Source: Chloranthus sessilifolius
Lineage: Eukaryota > Streptophyta > Magnoliopsida > Chloranthales > Chloranthaceae
Assembly (NCBI GenBank): GCA_021018995.1
Contig: CM037591.1
Location: 1,804,001-1,868,000 of the forward strand
Reading direction: 5' to 3'
DNA length: 64,000 nucleotides
Of the stretch, positions 46,034 through 58,394 are shown in pieces. Every line of letters begins with the position of its first letter. Position 1 is the first letter of the stretch. A program made the position numbers and the translations under genes. The notes beneath the pieces are model-generated. The model did no database searches and was not told the DNA's origin. It saw only the letters and a list, made by a program, of their open reading frames with translations.

Positions 46034-49000
46034 TCAAGATTTAGCTTCTCCTCTAAGTAACTCTAGCATAATCCTATCTCTAAAGTAAGACATATGATAT
46101 TGATCAAATTCAAGACTAAGCCCACGGGATGCGTAATCAATGTACTTTATCATAAAGGCTCTACAGTCAAAGTAATTTGATTGATGTGGGATAGCAAGCG
46201 GTCTAGTAAACGGCCAATCTCTGACGTTGATATTGTCATCGCCTTATTGAGCTAGGATCTTAAAAAGAATATTTTTCTGTATTTAAGAACACTCAAATTT
46301 TATTAAGTTGACATATAACAATAAAGATCTAGAGTTGAATGATATACGTACCAATATGTTTACAATGTCCTGACAATGAACACTGTCACTTTGTTCACTA
46401 GATGAGTCTAAATACTCAACTTTTCTCTCTTTCATGTATAATATGAATAAAGACCAGTGATAGTCTCTATTGACGGAAAGGTAAACCTGTTAAGTTGAGC
46501 CATGTTATAGGAGACGAGTGGCGGACTCTAGCAATAGTACAAGTATGAAGGAAACATCTAAAATTTATCCAATTACCTTCTCACATTCACTTATTTTATA
46601 TCCTAGTGCCTGGGGTGAAGTTCAAGTGATAAGGTTTTTGTTCGTATCGGCTTCGTCTTTCGCCAATGATTCTATCAATTTCGTCTAAACAAAATATGAA
46701 ATGGGTTTAGGAGATAATTACAAATTATAGGATGTGAAAATAAAAAATTAGATTCTTACGATAAAATAAGTTGAGAAGAAATGACTCTTTATAAATTTCT
46801 TTTTATGATCATTTTCTCATTTCTTCATCAAGATAAAGTATGTGTCAATTGCCTACAATACAGAATCACATATCACCATAATGGATATCATGAAATAAAG
46901 ATATGTACTTTCCATCAAAATAGGATCATCGGATTGATTGACATCAGACGACCTATGGATATCAGATGGATGACTCTATGAATATAAACATGTGTGTCGT
47001 TTAAAATGTTGGTCTTACCCCACTGTCTAGCCAATTAATACTGTAAACTGAGAACAAGTTCTTCGCCGTGATGGACAGTCTATCAGTCAAGTGAATCTCA
47101 TGTCTGTAAAGTTACATAGATTGTTAAGAAAAGAATCGAATTACATTAACTATAACTCAATACCTTTCAAAGGAGAGAAACCCTACTCCACGGGACCATC
47201 ATTAAGAGCTTTATCTATATTATATTTATCATTCTGTGTTAGTCGTTTCATAGGCCAGTAGAAATCGTCGTAGTTCTTCTATGGATAGACCACACATACA
47301 AATTAATAAACATTCAACTAAATTTAACATATATATTTTTGAACCTTTATGTTAGCTAATTGATCATTCACCTTTAGCGCACCTTTTGGAGGTGGTCTCT
47401 TAGTTGTAGATTTAGTACCAGTCCTTCTCTGCAATCTTTTCTGCATGTATATCCTACAATTAAATATGTTGGAAACTTATACTCTTAAAAACATAAAAAT
47501 TATTAATTTCAGTATTTACAGAGATCACCTTTCCTTCTTCTCCAGAGTTACTTTTGAGGGTTACAGGTGTGTTTGGGAGTGGACATTTGGAAGATTGACC
47601 TTGTGGAGTTAATTGGCATGTTGAGGTTTTCGATGGTACTGGGGTTTGTGAAGAACCCTCAAAATTACTTATCGATGTCGTTTACAGAGTAACTCGGCCT
47701 CTTAAACTAGCCCACACTCGCTTATAAGTATCCATTATGCCCACCAACTTTGTTTCACTTTTCCTAAGGGGTTCCTTTTTATTGTTATCAGGTATTTATG
47801 TAACTCTAGTTTCCACTATAGATTCTTCTCTCATCTCCTCGATAAATTCTCTATCATCGTCTTATTTCATGGACGTTTGATCGGCTAGCATCTCGAAGAT
47901 CCGCATCATTTCATCAGTAAAAACAATGAAAGGTGTTTGCTCTTCATTATCTACATTAGCAATTCTCCCCTTGTCTTCTTTCGATGACGTATGCATTAGA
48001 TAATCATTCTTATTGCCTTCGAACGATTCACGAGGCAATTCGCTCTCATCTTCAATAAATGTTTCTTCACAGTTCCTCTCCCCATCATCTATGATCTTAG
48101 AAGCACGACTCGTTCAATCAGTACGAGGGTCAATAGTGATCGACTCTAATTTCGTGGACATACGTACATTTTGACTAGCCTTATTTTGTTTACAAGTATC
48201 CCGAGGGACTTTCACTTTTTTCTTACCTTTTACGTCACTATCCTTTCACGTCACTATCCCAAAGGACTTGCACTTTTTTCTTGCTTTTCACGTCACTATC
48301 CCTAGGGACTTGCACTTTTTCCTTGCAATTCACATCACTATCTAGAGGGACTTACACTTTTTCCTTACCTTTCACTTCACTATCCCTCAATGGGTTTGTT
48401 GGAGGACTTATATTTTGGAAGTCATTTTTTTCAGTAAAACTACTCCTGTCCATATCTTTATTACGATTGGGAGAGGATTTGAAATCGTACTCTTTATGTT
48501 GGCTCTATTTTACAGTAATAACCTATTAGTTAGTTTTTGAAGACATTGTAATAAATAACAATAATTTCTATTAAGTAACTTACCTTCAAAATGATTATCT
48601 GCAACTCTAACAATTTTAGGCCCTTTCTTAGATCACTGTTTAACTTCTTCTGTCTTCGCACTTGATGAACAAGTTTGTTGTTGGACTTCTCCAACGCTGT
48701 GATGCGATTACCTTGTTCTTTGGAAGACATTTCTAAGAGTTAAAGATGATTGAATTCACAAGCAACATAATTGTTAATCCCATCATGGATCACATCTTCT
48801 AATAATTCATGATTAGTGAATTCAAATTTTAGAATTATCTGTGGATATGTTACCAGGAGGATGAGACCAAGTTATTAGGAGAAGTGACTTCTTCATTTAT
48901 TCACAGCTATTAAATGAAATTGGTTGAGGTTGAGACGAATAATACCTTAGGATTATTAAGCTCTGTAAGGTAATACTTTCGATGATGACTTTTACTAAGG

Positions 49001-49655
49001 TATACTTCGTATATCTTGGAAAATCATTGATAATTGAAGTCTGTGTTATGGTCGGGAAGTGCTCGTATGCCCAAATCTAAAACAAATTACAAACTAAAGA
49101 TTTCTTAGGGAATATGTGTATTATGTGATAAACGGTGTGCAAATGGATAACGTTCGTAAAGGCAGTGGCTAACTTGCAATGCAAAGGTACATCCATCAAG
49201 ATTGGTATGTATGCCGCTCCTCTTAAAATTTAAAGCGACAGATCGAAGGGAGTTTAACAAATATGTATGAGTAACCCGTCCTCATGCAATTCTGTTAAAG
49301 TATTCAATATTATAGACTAATCTCACGTCCATCTCTTCAATTATCTTAGAGTTATTTAGTATCATGAATGTCGCAAGAATATGGAATAAGGTGAGTCAAG
49401 TAAAATCGACTCTCTTTCTCTATGCTAGCAACAATCACTGGTTTTTCTATTTCACCGACACTAATACTCTCTATCAGACTAAAATATTTTATACAAAATA
49501 AATTAATGTCTTCATTTTCGACATTCGAACCTCTCCCCAGAGTTCTAGGAATAATTCCAACATGCTTAAGACTAAGTAAAATAGGTATTTCTAGAAAGGA
49601 AAAACCAACAGTACGTCCGCTAATGGAGAATCTCTCAGACTCATAATTAATTTAT
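46034..49655 (-). CDS. Ulp1-like cysteine protease gene with DUF1985-type N-terminus, multi-exon, best preserved (MULE-borne)
   Basis: Exons read on the minus strand. DUF1985-type start at about 49655-49340 (RFSISGRTVGFSFLEIPILL, LKHVGIIPRTLGRGSN). Then GIHTNLDGCTFALQ, a donor, and after a TTTTAG acceptor IWAYEHFPTI. A coiled-coil exon at 48530-48730 (ITALEKSNNKLVHQVRRQKK). A Lys-rich repeat region (48215-48392). Then YWPMKRLTQNDKYNIDKAL, EIHLTDRLSITAKNLFSVY, AIDTYFILMKK, FIKSHFFSTYF, and the C48 core VNRDYHWSLFILYMKERKVE with LDSS (His, Asp), PHQSNYFDCRAFMIKYIDY (Gln, Cys), ending LRGEAKS and TGA at 46034. All four catalytic residues are present and many introns have good borders. Ulp1 enzymes cleave SUMO; a TE-encoded role is unproven. 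It may still be damaged: frames in 47500-48200 were not fully joined. Confidence 0.7.
48215..48392 (-). repeat. 48-bp coding repeat (16-residue basic unit)
   Basis: Three to four copies of a 48-bp unit ('gggacttgcactttttccttg' on the plus strand) encode DSDVKxKKKVQVPR-like units on the minus strand. The Lys clusters could act as nuclear-localisation signals. One copy carries a stop, another a frameshift. Confidence 0.7.
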
Positions 49656-50040
49656 TTTTTTATTAATATGTATATCAGCTCATGGATTGTAGGAATATCT
49701 ATTAGACGAAGAAGAGACTTTATTACAGTTGAACTAAGAGCTTCAAACTCCACAAGCGATAAAGTAGCTATAAGAGTAGAGACCCTAAGAGTAGAACATG
49801 CAATTTTATCCTTATGCATATAATTTATGTCATTACATTATAATTAATTTATGAACATGTACCAGAAGGTTTTCAAAAAAATAAATACATTTACAGTTTA
49901 TCATGAGTGAATTCAACCACAAGATCGGCCTTAGACAAATATGTCATCTTTAAAGACTACAACAATCTCATAACTGACCTAACATAATTTACACAAAAAA
50001 TCAATAAATAAATTTTCCTAATATTAACTGTCATTTTGTA
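49656..50040. other. Probable 5' region of the minus-strand Ulp1 gene
   Basis: AT-rich, with possible further N-terminal coding bits (Glu/Ala-rich near 49680-49800, minus strand), but no motif I can name and no start codon I can defend. Confidence 0.3.
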
Positions 50041-50250
50041 AAAATTAATGGCATTAACAGTTTTTCATGAGTGACAAAGTATAGGACGAAAATGGTCTTA
50101 TATAAGACGAAAATAGTCTTATATGAGACTGAAATGATCTTATATGAAACGAAAATGGTCTTATATGTGTTCCTTATAAATAGGATAAATAGGGGGGTAG
50201 TTGAGACCCCGGTCGGTTATTATCTCTAAAAATAAGTCATTCATTAATAC
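50041..50250. repeat. Module with GTCTTATATAAGAC repeats and TATA box, copy A
   Basis: Four copies of a ~23-bp unit ('gaaaatggtcttatatgagac'), one of them the perfect 14-bp palindrome GTCTTATATAAGAC, then TATAAATAGGATAAATAGGG and 'ctctaaaaataagtcattc'. A second copy is at 51280-51440, on the other side of array 3, in the same orientation. Confidence 0.75.
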
Positions 50251-51270
50251 AAAGGTTAATCTGAATCTATAAAGTACTGACGTGAGAACATTAAAAGACT
50301 GATATTAGACAATAAAGTACTGATGCAAGACAGTGCAGGACTGATATCAGACTCATTTTTAGCATTAAACTATATTTTGATCTGTATGAGTAATCTGAAT
50401 CTATAAAGTACTGATGTAAGAACATTAAAAGATTGATATCAAACAATAATGTACTTATGTGAGAAAGTACAGGAGTAATGAGTAATCTGAATCTATAAAT
50501 TAAGTACTTATATGAGAATATTAAAGGACTGATATTAGACAATAATGTACTGATGTGAGACAGTGCAGGACTGATATAAGACTCATTTTCAATAATAAAC
50601 TACATTCTGACCTACATGAGTAATCTGAATCTATAAAGTACTAATGTGAGAATATTAAAAGACTGATATCAAATAATAAAGTACTGATATGAGATAGTAC
50701 ATGATTTATATTAGACTCATTTTAAGCTTTAAACTATATTCTGACCTGCATGAGTAAAATTATCTGATTCTATAAAGGACTGATGTGAGAACATTAAAGG
50801 ACTGATATCAGGCAATAGAGTACTGATATGAGACAGTAAATGACTAATATCAGACTCATTATGATTCATTAAACTACATTCTGACTTGCATGAGTAATCT
50901 AAATCTATTAAGTACTGATGTGAGAATATTAAATGGCTGATATCAAACAATAATGTACTGATGTCAAAAAGTGCAGGACTGATATAAGACTCATAATGAC
51001 TCATTAAACTACATTCTGACCTGCAAGAGTAATCTGAATCTATAAAGTACTAATATGAGAACATTAAAAAACTGATATTAGACAATAATATACTGATGTG
51101 AGATAGTGCAGGACTGATATCAGACTCATTTTTAACATTAAGCTATATTCTGACCTACATGAGAAATCTTAATCTATAAAGTATTGATGTGAGAACATTA
51201 AATGACTGATATCAGACAATAAAGTAATGATGTGAGACAGTACAAGACTGATATCAGACTCTGGAATAAC
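50240..51270 (-). repeat. Palindrome-rich array 2 (CTGATATCAG), upstream of Ulp1 gene (-)
   Basis: The same repeat family as 29080-31310 but reversed: 'gactgatatcagac', 'aataaagtactgatgtgagacagt', 'atgagtaatctgaatctataaag'. Each ~120-125-bp unit contains two palindrome sites; about eight units are present. Relative to the minus-strand Ulp1 gene it lies upstream in the same orientation as array 1 relative to the plus-strand Ulp1 gene. Confidence 0.9.
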
Positions 51271-51279
51271 TTTACTCAT

Positions 51280-51440
51280 GCAATTTGTCGTGAGTAACAA
51301 AGTATAGGATAATAATGGTCTTATATGAGACGAAAATGGTCTTATATGTGTCCCCTATAAATAGGGTAAATAGGGGGGTAGTTGGCGACCCACTCCGGTC
51401 GGTATTTATCTCTAAAAATAAGTCATTCATTAATACAAAG
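51280..51440. repeat. Module with GTCTTATATGAGAC repeats and TATA box, copy B
   Basis: Diverged copy of 50041-50250 with two of the ~23-bp units, then CCCCTATAAATAGGGTAAATAGGG and the same 'ctctaaaaataagtcattcattaatacaaaggtt' tail, which is itself repeated in weaker form at about 51480 and 51550. Confidence 0.75.
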
Positions 51441-52454
51441 GTTAAGCATTTAAGATAATATTACTACATTTCTATCTATCTCAAATAAGTCATTCATTAA
51501 AATAAAGATTCAATATTTAGGGCAACATTATTATATTTGTATATAGCTCAAACAAGCTATTCATTAAAATAAAGGTTGAGCATTTAGGGCAATATTACTA
51601 CAACATTATTTTATGAGTTGTTCTTATGGGTTTTACCGGACAGCTGGAGATGTGCACGCAGAAAGTTTAGATGTACGTGATTAAAAGAATATGAAACGTC
51701 GGTAGAATTGAATGTTTGCAGAGACAGTAGCAGCAGACTTCTCCTTGTTGCTTCGTCAGCAGAGAAGAAGACGAAGCGAAGAGAAGGGGGGTTTATATGG
51801 GATCCTAATGCTTGCTGTCAATGTTCATAAAAATCAGCGATAAGAGAGGAGGGTTTGCAGATCTCTGTTAATTGCCTTAAGGGTCCTTTACTAGTTTAAA
51901 GAAGATTCATAGATTTAAAATAAGAGCTACCCAGACATACCTAAATATTGTCATAGAGTTCAAATAATGGAACAACAAGCAACGTCAAGTTTTTTGGTAC
52001 TACAAAATACTCCCTTTACAGGAAGAAGATGAAGAGAAGATGATATCTTTACAGGAAGATGAAGAGAAGAGAAAACCCACTTGTCAGCAAGAAGAAGATG
52101 AATAGAAGAGAAAACACTAACCTTCTTTGATAGTTATGGAAGGATGAGTGTTTTAGTAAATTTATGTTAGAGATTTTGGTCCTCTAAAGTTTAACTTAAA
52201 GAAAAAAATAAGGCATGTGCAAAATTTTGAGATCGTTGCAGGTAAATATTAAAAAAAAGTTTAGGGTCAAGACCCTGTTGGGTCATTTCATGAAGTTGGA
52301 ACTCAGGTGGGTAAGTTAGAAAGAGTTGGGACCCGGCTAGGTAATCCATCCAAAAAAAAATTCAAAATAAAACTGAACCTACTGGAAACAAATGAAAACC
52401 GTATTTTTGGTCGGTATTGGTTGGTCAATTCATTTTTTCAGGCTAAATTATTAC
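51441..52454. other. No gene; possible outer end of the MULE-like region
   Basis: Three weak repeats of 'aagtcattcattaaaataaagg' (51420-51590), then purine-rich segments ('gaagaagatgaagagaag', twice, 52021-52110). No MULE terminal inverted repeat could be matched to the left side near 22.8-23.1 kb. Confidence 0.35.
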
Positions 52455-55400
52455 CCATAGTCAATTGAAAGAAAATTTAGTTAAACACTTACATGAATTT
52501 AAATCTAAAGCCACTAAAACCCAAATTTTCCAAACAAATTGCAATGAGTTAAGATTGTGTATCTTGACTCTTTCAACAGATTTTTACAAAAATTAAGCTC
52601 GTCAACTCTTATGTAACTATCTAGAATTTAATGTTTTTTTGCACTCACCAAATAGGCCTAGAAGTTTCTACCCTATCTAATATTTTGGGTCAATCTAGAA
52701 ATTCAAGTGTCTCGGACATCCAAGGAAAGAAGTAGCAGCATAAGCTCTCAAGCCCCACAAAGGTGAAAGCTCTCAGGCGACCACTGCGAATGTCTTGAGA
52801 AACAAGCCTTTGGAATTATCATCATCGACACTTTGTGTAGCTAATTGAAAAAAATTTGACTAAAACACCTACACAAATCGAGTCAATAACACCACTAAAA
52901 CCCTAATTTTTCAAAATTAGTTGCAACATGTTAAGATTGTGTATCTTGATTCTTTCTACAAATTTTTACATAACTTAAACACATCAACTCTTCTGGAACC
53001 TTCTAGAATTTTCTATTTTTTGTGTTGGTCAATAGACCTAGAAGTTTCTACCCTATCTGATATTTTGGATCACTCTAGAAATTCAAGTGTCTCAGACATC
53101 CAAGGAGAGAGTAGCATCATAAGTTGTTGAGCCCCGCAAAGGTGAAAACTATCAGGCGGCCACTGCGAATATCTTGAGAAACAAGCCTTTAGAGTTATCA
53201 TCATCGACATTTATATTAGTTAATTGAAAAGACTGACAAAAACATTTACATGAATAGAATTAGTAACCACTAAAACCCTAATTTTCCAAAATTAATTGCT
53301 ATGTGTTAAGATTGTGGATCTTGATTCTTTCTACCAATTTTTACAAAACCAAAACACATCTACTCTTCTAGAACCTTCCAAAAATTTTTGATTTTGGTGT
53401 TGACTAATAGACCTAGAATTTTCTGCCCAATCTGGTATTTGTGCTCAATCTAGAAATTCAAGTGTCTCGAACATCCATGGAAGGAAGTAGCAGCATAAGC
53501 ACTCAAACCCGCAAAGGCGAAAGCTCTCAGTCGGCCACTGCGAATGTCTTGAAAAACAAGTCTTTAGAGTTATCATCATCGATAGTTAGAATAGTTTATT
53601 GAAACACATTTGACTAAAACACCTACACGAATTGAATTAGTAACCATTTAAACCCTAATTCTCCAAAATTGATTGTAAAGTGTTCAGAATTCATATTAAG
53701 TAGCAGCATAAGCTCTCACACCCCGCAAAGGCGAAAGCTCTTAGTCAGCCACTGCGAATGTCTTGAGAAACAAGCCTTTAGAGTTATCATCATCAACAGT
53801 TAGAATGGTTAATTGAAATGATTTTAACTAAAACATCTACAAGAATTGAATTAGCAACCACTAAAACACTAGTTTTCCAAAATTAACTTCAACGTGCTAA
53901 GATTGTGTATATTGATTCTTTCTACATATTTTTATAAAACTTGAACACATCAACTCCTTGTGAACCTTCCAAAATTTTCTATTTTTGGTACTAGCCAATA
54001 GACCTAGAATTTCCTACCATATTTGATATTTGTATTCAATCTAGAAATTCAATTGTCTCAGATATCCAAGGAAGGAACTAATAGCATAAGCTCTCAAGCC
54101 TCGCAAAGGGGAAAGCTCTCAGGCAGCCACTGCAAATGTCTTGAGAAACAAGCCTTTGGAGTTATCATCATTGACAGCTAGAATAATTAATTGAAACGCA
54201 TTTGACTAAAACGCCTACAAAAATCAAATTAGTAACCATTTAAACCCTAATCACCAAAATTAACTGCGATGTCTTCAGAATTCATATATTGTATTTATAC
54301 ATTCATCTATCAATATGAACAAGTTTTAAACCATCTACTATTCTAAAACCATTAAAATTTTCTATCTTTGGCACTACTCAATAGATAGAGAAATTTCTAC
54401 CCTATCTGATATTCCGGATCAATCTAGAAATACAAATGTCTCAGACATCCAACGAAGGTATTTAGCTGCATAAGCTCTCAAGCCCTGCAAAGGTGAAAGC
54501 TCTCAGGCGGCCACTGCGAATGTCTTGAGAAATAAGCCTATAAAGTTATCCTCATCGATACTAAGATTAGTTAATTGAAATTATTTTGCTACAACTTCTA
54601 CACGAATCGAATCAGTAACCACTAAAACACTAATTTTCCAAAATTAATTACAACGTGATAAGATTGTGTATCGTGATTCTTTCTATGGATTTTTATAAAA
54701 CTTAAACACCTCAACTTTTTTCGAACCTTCCAAAATTTTCTATTTTTGGTACTGACCAATAGACCTAGAATTTTTTACCCTATACGATATTTGTGTTCAA
54801 TATAGAAATTCAAGTGTCTCAGGCATCCAAGGAAGAAATTAGCAGCATAAACTCTCAAGCCTCACAAAGGTGAATGCTCTCAGGCGGCCACGATGAAGGT
54901 CTTGAGAAACAAGCCTTTGGAGTTATCTTCATTAACAGCTAGAATAATTAATTGAAACACATTTGACTAAAGTACCTATAAGAATCGAATTAGTAACAAC
55001 TATTTTTGAACCTTCCAAAATTTTCTACCCTATCTGATATTTGTGTTCAATCTAAAAATTCAAGTGTCTTAGACATCCAAGGAAGGAACTAGCAGCATAA
55101 GCTCTCAAGCCTCGCAAAGGTGAAAGCTCTCAGGCGGCCACTGCAAATGTCTGGAGAAACAAGTCTTTGGAGTTATCATCATTGACAACTAAAATAATTA
55201 ATCGAAACACATTTGACTAAAACACCTACAAGAATCGAATCAGCAAACACTCTCTTTGAACCTTCCAAAATTTTCTATTTTTGGTACTGACCAATAGACC
55301 TAGAATTTTTTACCTTATCTGATATTTGTGTTCAATCTAGAAATTCAAGTGTCTCAGACATCCAAAGAAGGAGCTAGCAGCATAAGCTCTCAAGCCTAGC

Positions 55401-55963
55401 AAAGGCGAAAGCTCTTAGGTGGCTACTACGAATGTCTTGAGAAACAAGCCTTTGGAGTTATCATCATTGACAGCTAGAATAATTTATCAAACCACATTTG
55501 ACTAAAACACCTACAAGAATCGAATTAGTAACAACTCTTCTTTAACCTTCCAAAATTTTCTATTTTTGGTACTGACTAATAGACCTAGAATTTTCTACCC
55601 TATCCAATATTTATGTTCAATCTAGAAATTCAAATGTCTCAGATATCCAAGGAAGGAACTAGTAGTATAAGCTCTAAGCATTGCAAAGGCGAAAGTTCTC
55701 AGGCGGTCACTGCGAATATCTTGAGAAACAAGCCTCTGGAGTTATCATCACTGACAGCTAGAATAATTAATCGAAGCACATTTGACTAAAACACCTACAA
55801 GAATTGAATTAGTAACTATTTAAACCGTAATTCTCCAAAACTAATTGCTTTAGAATTCAGATATTGTATTTATACATTCATCTATCAATATGAACAAGCT
55901 TTAAACCATCTACTCTTCTAAAACCATTGAAATTTTCTATCTTTGACACTAATCAATAGACTA

Positions 55964-56687
55964 ATATCTTAAATAGTGTTTAAGGCGTAACGTAAGCTTT
56001 TCTCCTCGAGGCGTACCATTGAGGCATATAATGCTCTTGAGACATACCTGAGACGCAATTGAGAAGTAGTGAGGCGTATGTGACGGTTAAGCTTCATGTG
56101 AATCTTTATTTTTTCACTACCTTATACTCATATTTCTTACAAATTTACTATTTTTATGAGTTTGCCCTTTTAAAGGATTATTAAGCGATAAAATAGAGTA
56201 AGGATTACGTCTATTATTTATTTAATAACTTAAAGTATTACTTATTGATGTCAAAAGAACCTATCAATGAGCAGTTGAAATGCAATTTGTATTGTAATAT
56301 TATTTTTTGAGTTGTGAGTCGTGACTTGAGACTTATAGAGAACCAACATTTGAAATATTGCTTATCTTTTGATTTTGAACTCTCTTTTTGTCAAGGATAG
56401 AAAACTTTTAATTTATTTATCATTGTTTATTCACCTATACCTCTTTATAATTGTGCCTTGATTATTGTTTAGTTGTTCCTTATTTTTTATGACATGTTTT
56501 CTAATTTATTTATCATTGTCTATGAATTTTTTTATATAATTTAAATTTAATATATTATTAAAATAAAAAAATAAAAAAATAAAAAAAATTGTGAGGCGTG
56601 AAGGCTTATGCCTCACCTCACGCCTTGAGACTTATGCCTCGCTCCACGGGAGGGTTGAGAGCTACGCCTTCGCCTTTAAAAATATTG
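55964..56687. mobile_element. 724-bp TE insertion in the array (GGCGTAAG ends)
   Basis: Interrupts the repeat unit between 'caatagacta' (55954-55963) and 'caatcgacca' (56688-56697), a possible 9-10-bp target duplication with two mismatches, as MULEs make. Both ends contain 'aaggcg' and, inverted, 'gaggcg...gaggcat' blocks ('gcctcacctcacgccttgag' at the right). No coding sequence. Confidence 0.55.
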
Positions 56688-56761
56688 CAATCGACCAAGA
56701 AATTCTACATTATCTAATATTCTAAATCAATCTAGAAATTCAAGTGTTTTAAACATCCAAG

Positions 56762-56990
56762 CATGGGTCAAAAATTTGAAAAATCGATACATATCGTCCA
56801 GCCCCAAAACTGATACGTATCAGATGATACGTATTGATTCCAGACGATACATTCCAATATATTGTCCGGTATTTTGGGTTTTTGTATGGGAGGCACTGAT
56901 ACGGTACCTTGAATGTACCATATCGGTGAGGTCCAAAACCAATATGTATCGGACGTTACAAATCAGTATCGAACAATATTTTGATCCATG
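56762..56990. mobile_element. hAT-type MITE with perfect 8-bp target duplication
   Basis: 229 bp bounded by CATGGGTCAAAA and TTTTGATCCATG (inverted, 11/12), flanked by CATCCAAG at 56754-56761 and again at 56991-56998. The flanking words belong to the tandem repeat core ('catccaaggaagg'), so the empty site can be seen in every other unit. A damaged relative is at 14690-14994. Confidence 0.9.
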
Positions 56991-57441
56991 CATCCAAGGA
57001 AGGTATTAGCAGCATAAGCTCTCAAGCCCCGCAAAGGTGAAAGCTCTCAAACGGCCATTGCGAATCTCTTGAAAAAACAAGCCTTTAGAGTTATCATCAT
57101 CAACACTTAGATAAGTAAATTGAAACGTCTATGACTAAAACATCTACATGAATCGAATCAGTAACCACTAAAACCCTAATTTTCCAAAATTAATTACGTG
57201 TTAAGATTGTATATCTTGATTCTTTCTATAAACTTTTACATAATTATACACATCAACTCTTACATAATTAAACACATCAACTCTTCTGGATCCTTCCAGA
57301 ATAGTAGGTTTTTTGTGTTGTTCGATAGATCTAAAATTTTCTACCATATCTAATATTTGTGTGCAATATAGAAATCCAAGTGTCTCAGACATCTAAGGCA
57401 GGAAGTACCAACATAAGCTCTCAAGCCTTCCAAAGGCGAAA

Positions 57442-58394
57442 TGTCACGGGGTCGCTCTTCAGTAACCTCGGTCCTGTGCGGCACCTAACGCCCGCTGCGC
57501 TAAGTCAGCCTACTTTTGATACCAACTGTCGCGGGGCATCCTTCAACGTGCTACCAACCCACGCGGTGCTTCGCTACCGCATGCAACGAAGCCAACCCAT
57601 CTACATATCAGCTTTGATACCACCCACCTAGAGGACGGGAACTCCCCCAACGTGGTTACCTCTATTTTGCGGCCTACCACCCAGCTTATCGTGCCCCTTA
57701 CAACACACTCGCTTGTACCACTGTGCTAAACTTGGCCTGCTTAAGCTTCACCCTGTGCACTGCACTAGTACCTCGCTTCACAGCAGTCTTGGCATGCAGC
57801 TCCCCATGCCATCATGTCTTGCCCACATACCGAACCAAGCCCACAGCCTTGTGCCTACTCGTGCTGTCGTGCTCAACGGAGTCCCACGTAGCCCTCGTGC
57901 TAGCGTGCTCTACTGAGTCCCACGACGTGTAGTCCGAGGCCATATGCACCGTGACGTGTAGTCCGAGGCCATACTTCAACCTCACCTGGGTGCCACACAG
58001 TATCACTGCGTCGATGTCCTAGGCCCACCCTTTCAGGCTTAGGAGACACTTGCGCCCCCTTTGGCAACGCAAGGCCCCGTGTGGGTGGAAGGCAACTCTT
58101 CAACTCCTCTCCCGCATAGAAGGCTAAAACAGTCATTCAGTCAAAATGGCAGGAGAACCTCAAACCCCTTGGTTTGACATACCGCAACGCCTTCGCATCG
58201 CTAGCCCAACTTCGCCCTGACGTGTCTGTGTCGCGACATTGTCACTCCCGCGTCTTACCCACATGCGACCGTGTCGCGTCCTCGCAGCGCGACTACGTCG
58301 CCATGCCCTCTTGGCCCTATGTCGCGTGCCCTCCTGGCACCACATGTCATGCCCCAAGCACCATGCTGCAAGCTCAAGTATTGGCCCCGTCACA
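57442..58394 (-). mobile_element. GC-rich LTR-like insertion (953 bp)
   Basis: Inserted in the core of one array unit: left flank '...ggcgaaa', right flank 'gaaagctct', with gaaa duplicated. Starts TGTCACGGGG and ends CCCCGTCACA. Much more GC-rich than anything else in the window. Contains TTTTGATACCAAC before TGTCGCGGGG (57526), on the minus strand GTTGGTATCAAAA after ...CCCCGCGACA, which looks like an LTR end plus primer-binding site. A 21-bp phrase GACGTGTAGTCCGAGGCCATA is repeated at 57924 and 57953. Open frames here on both strands look like composition artefacts. Confidence 0.55.
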
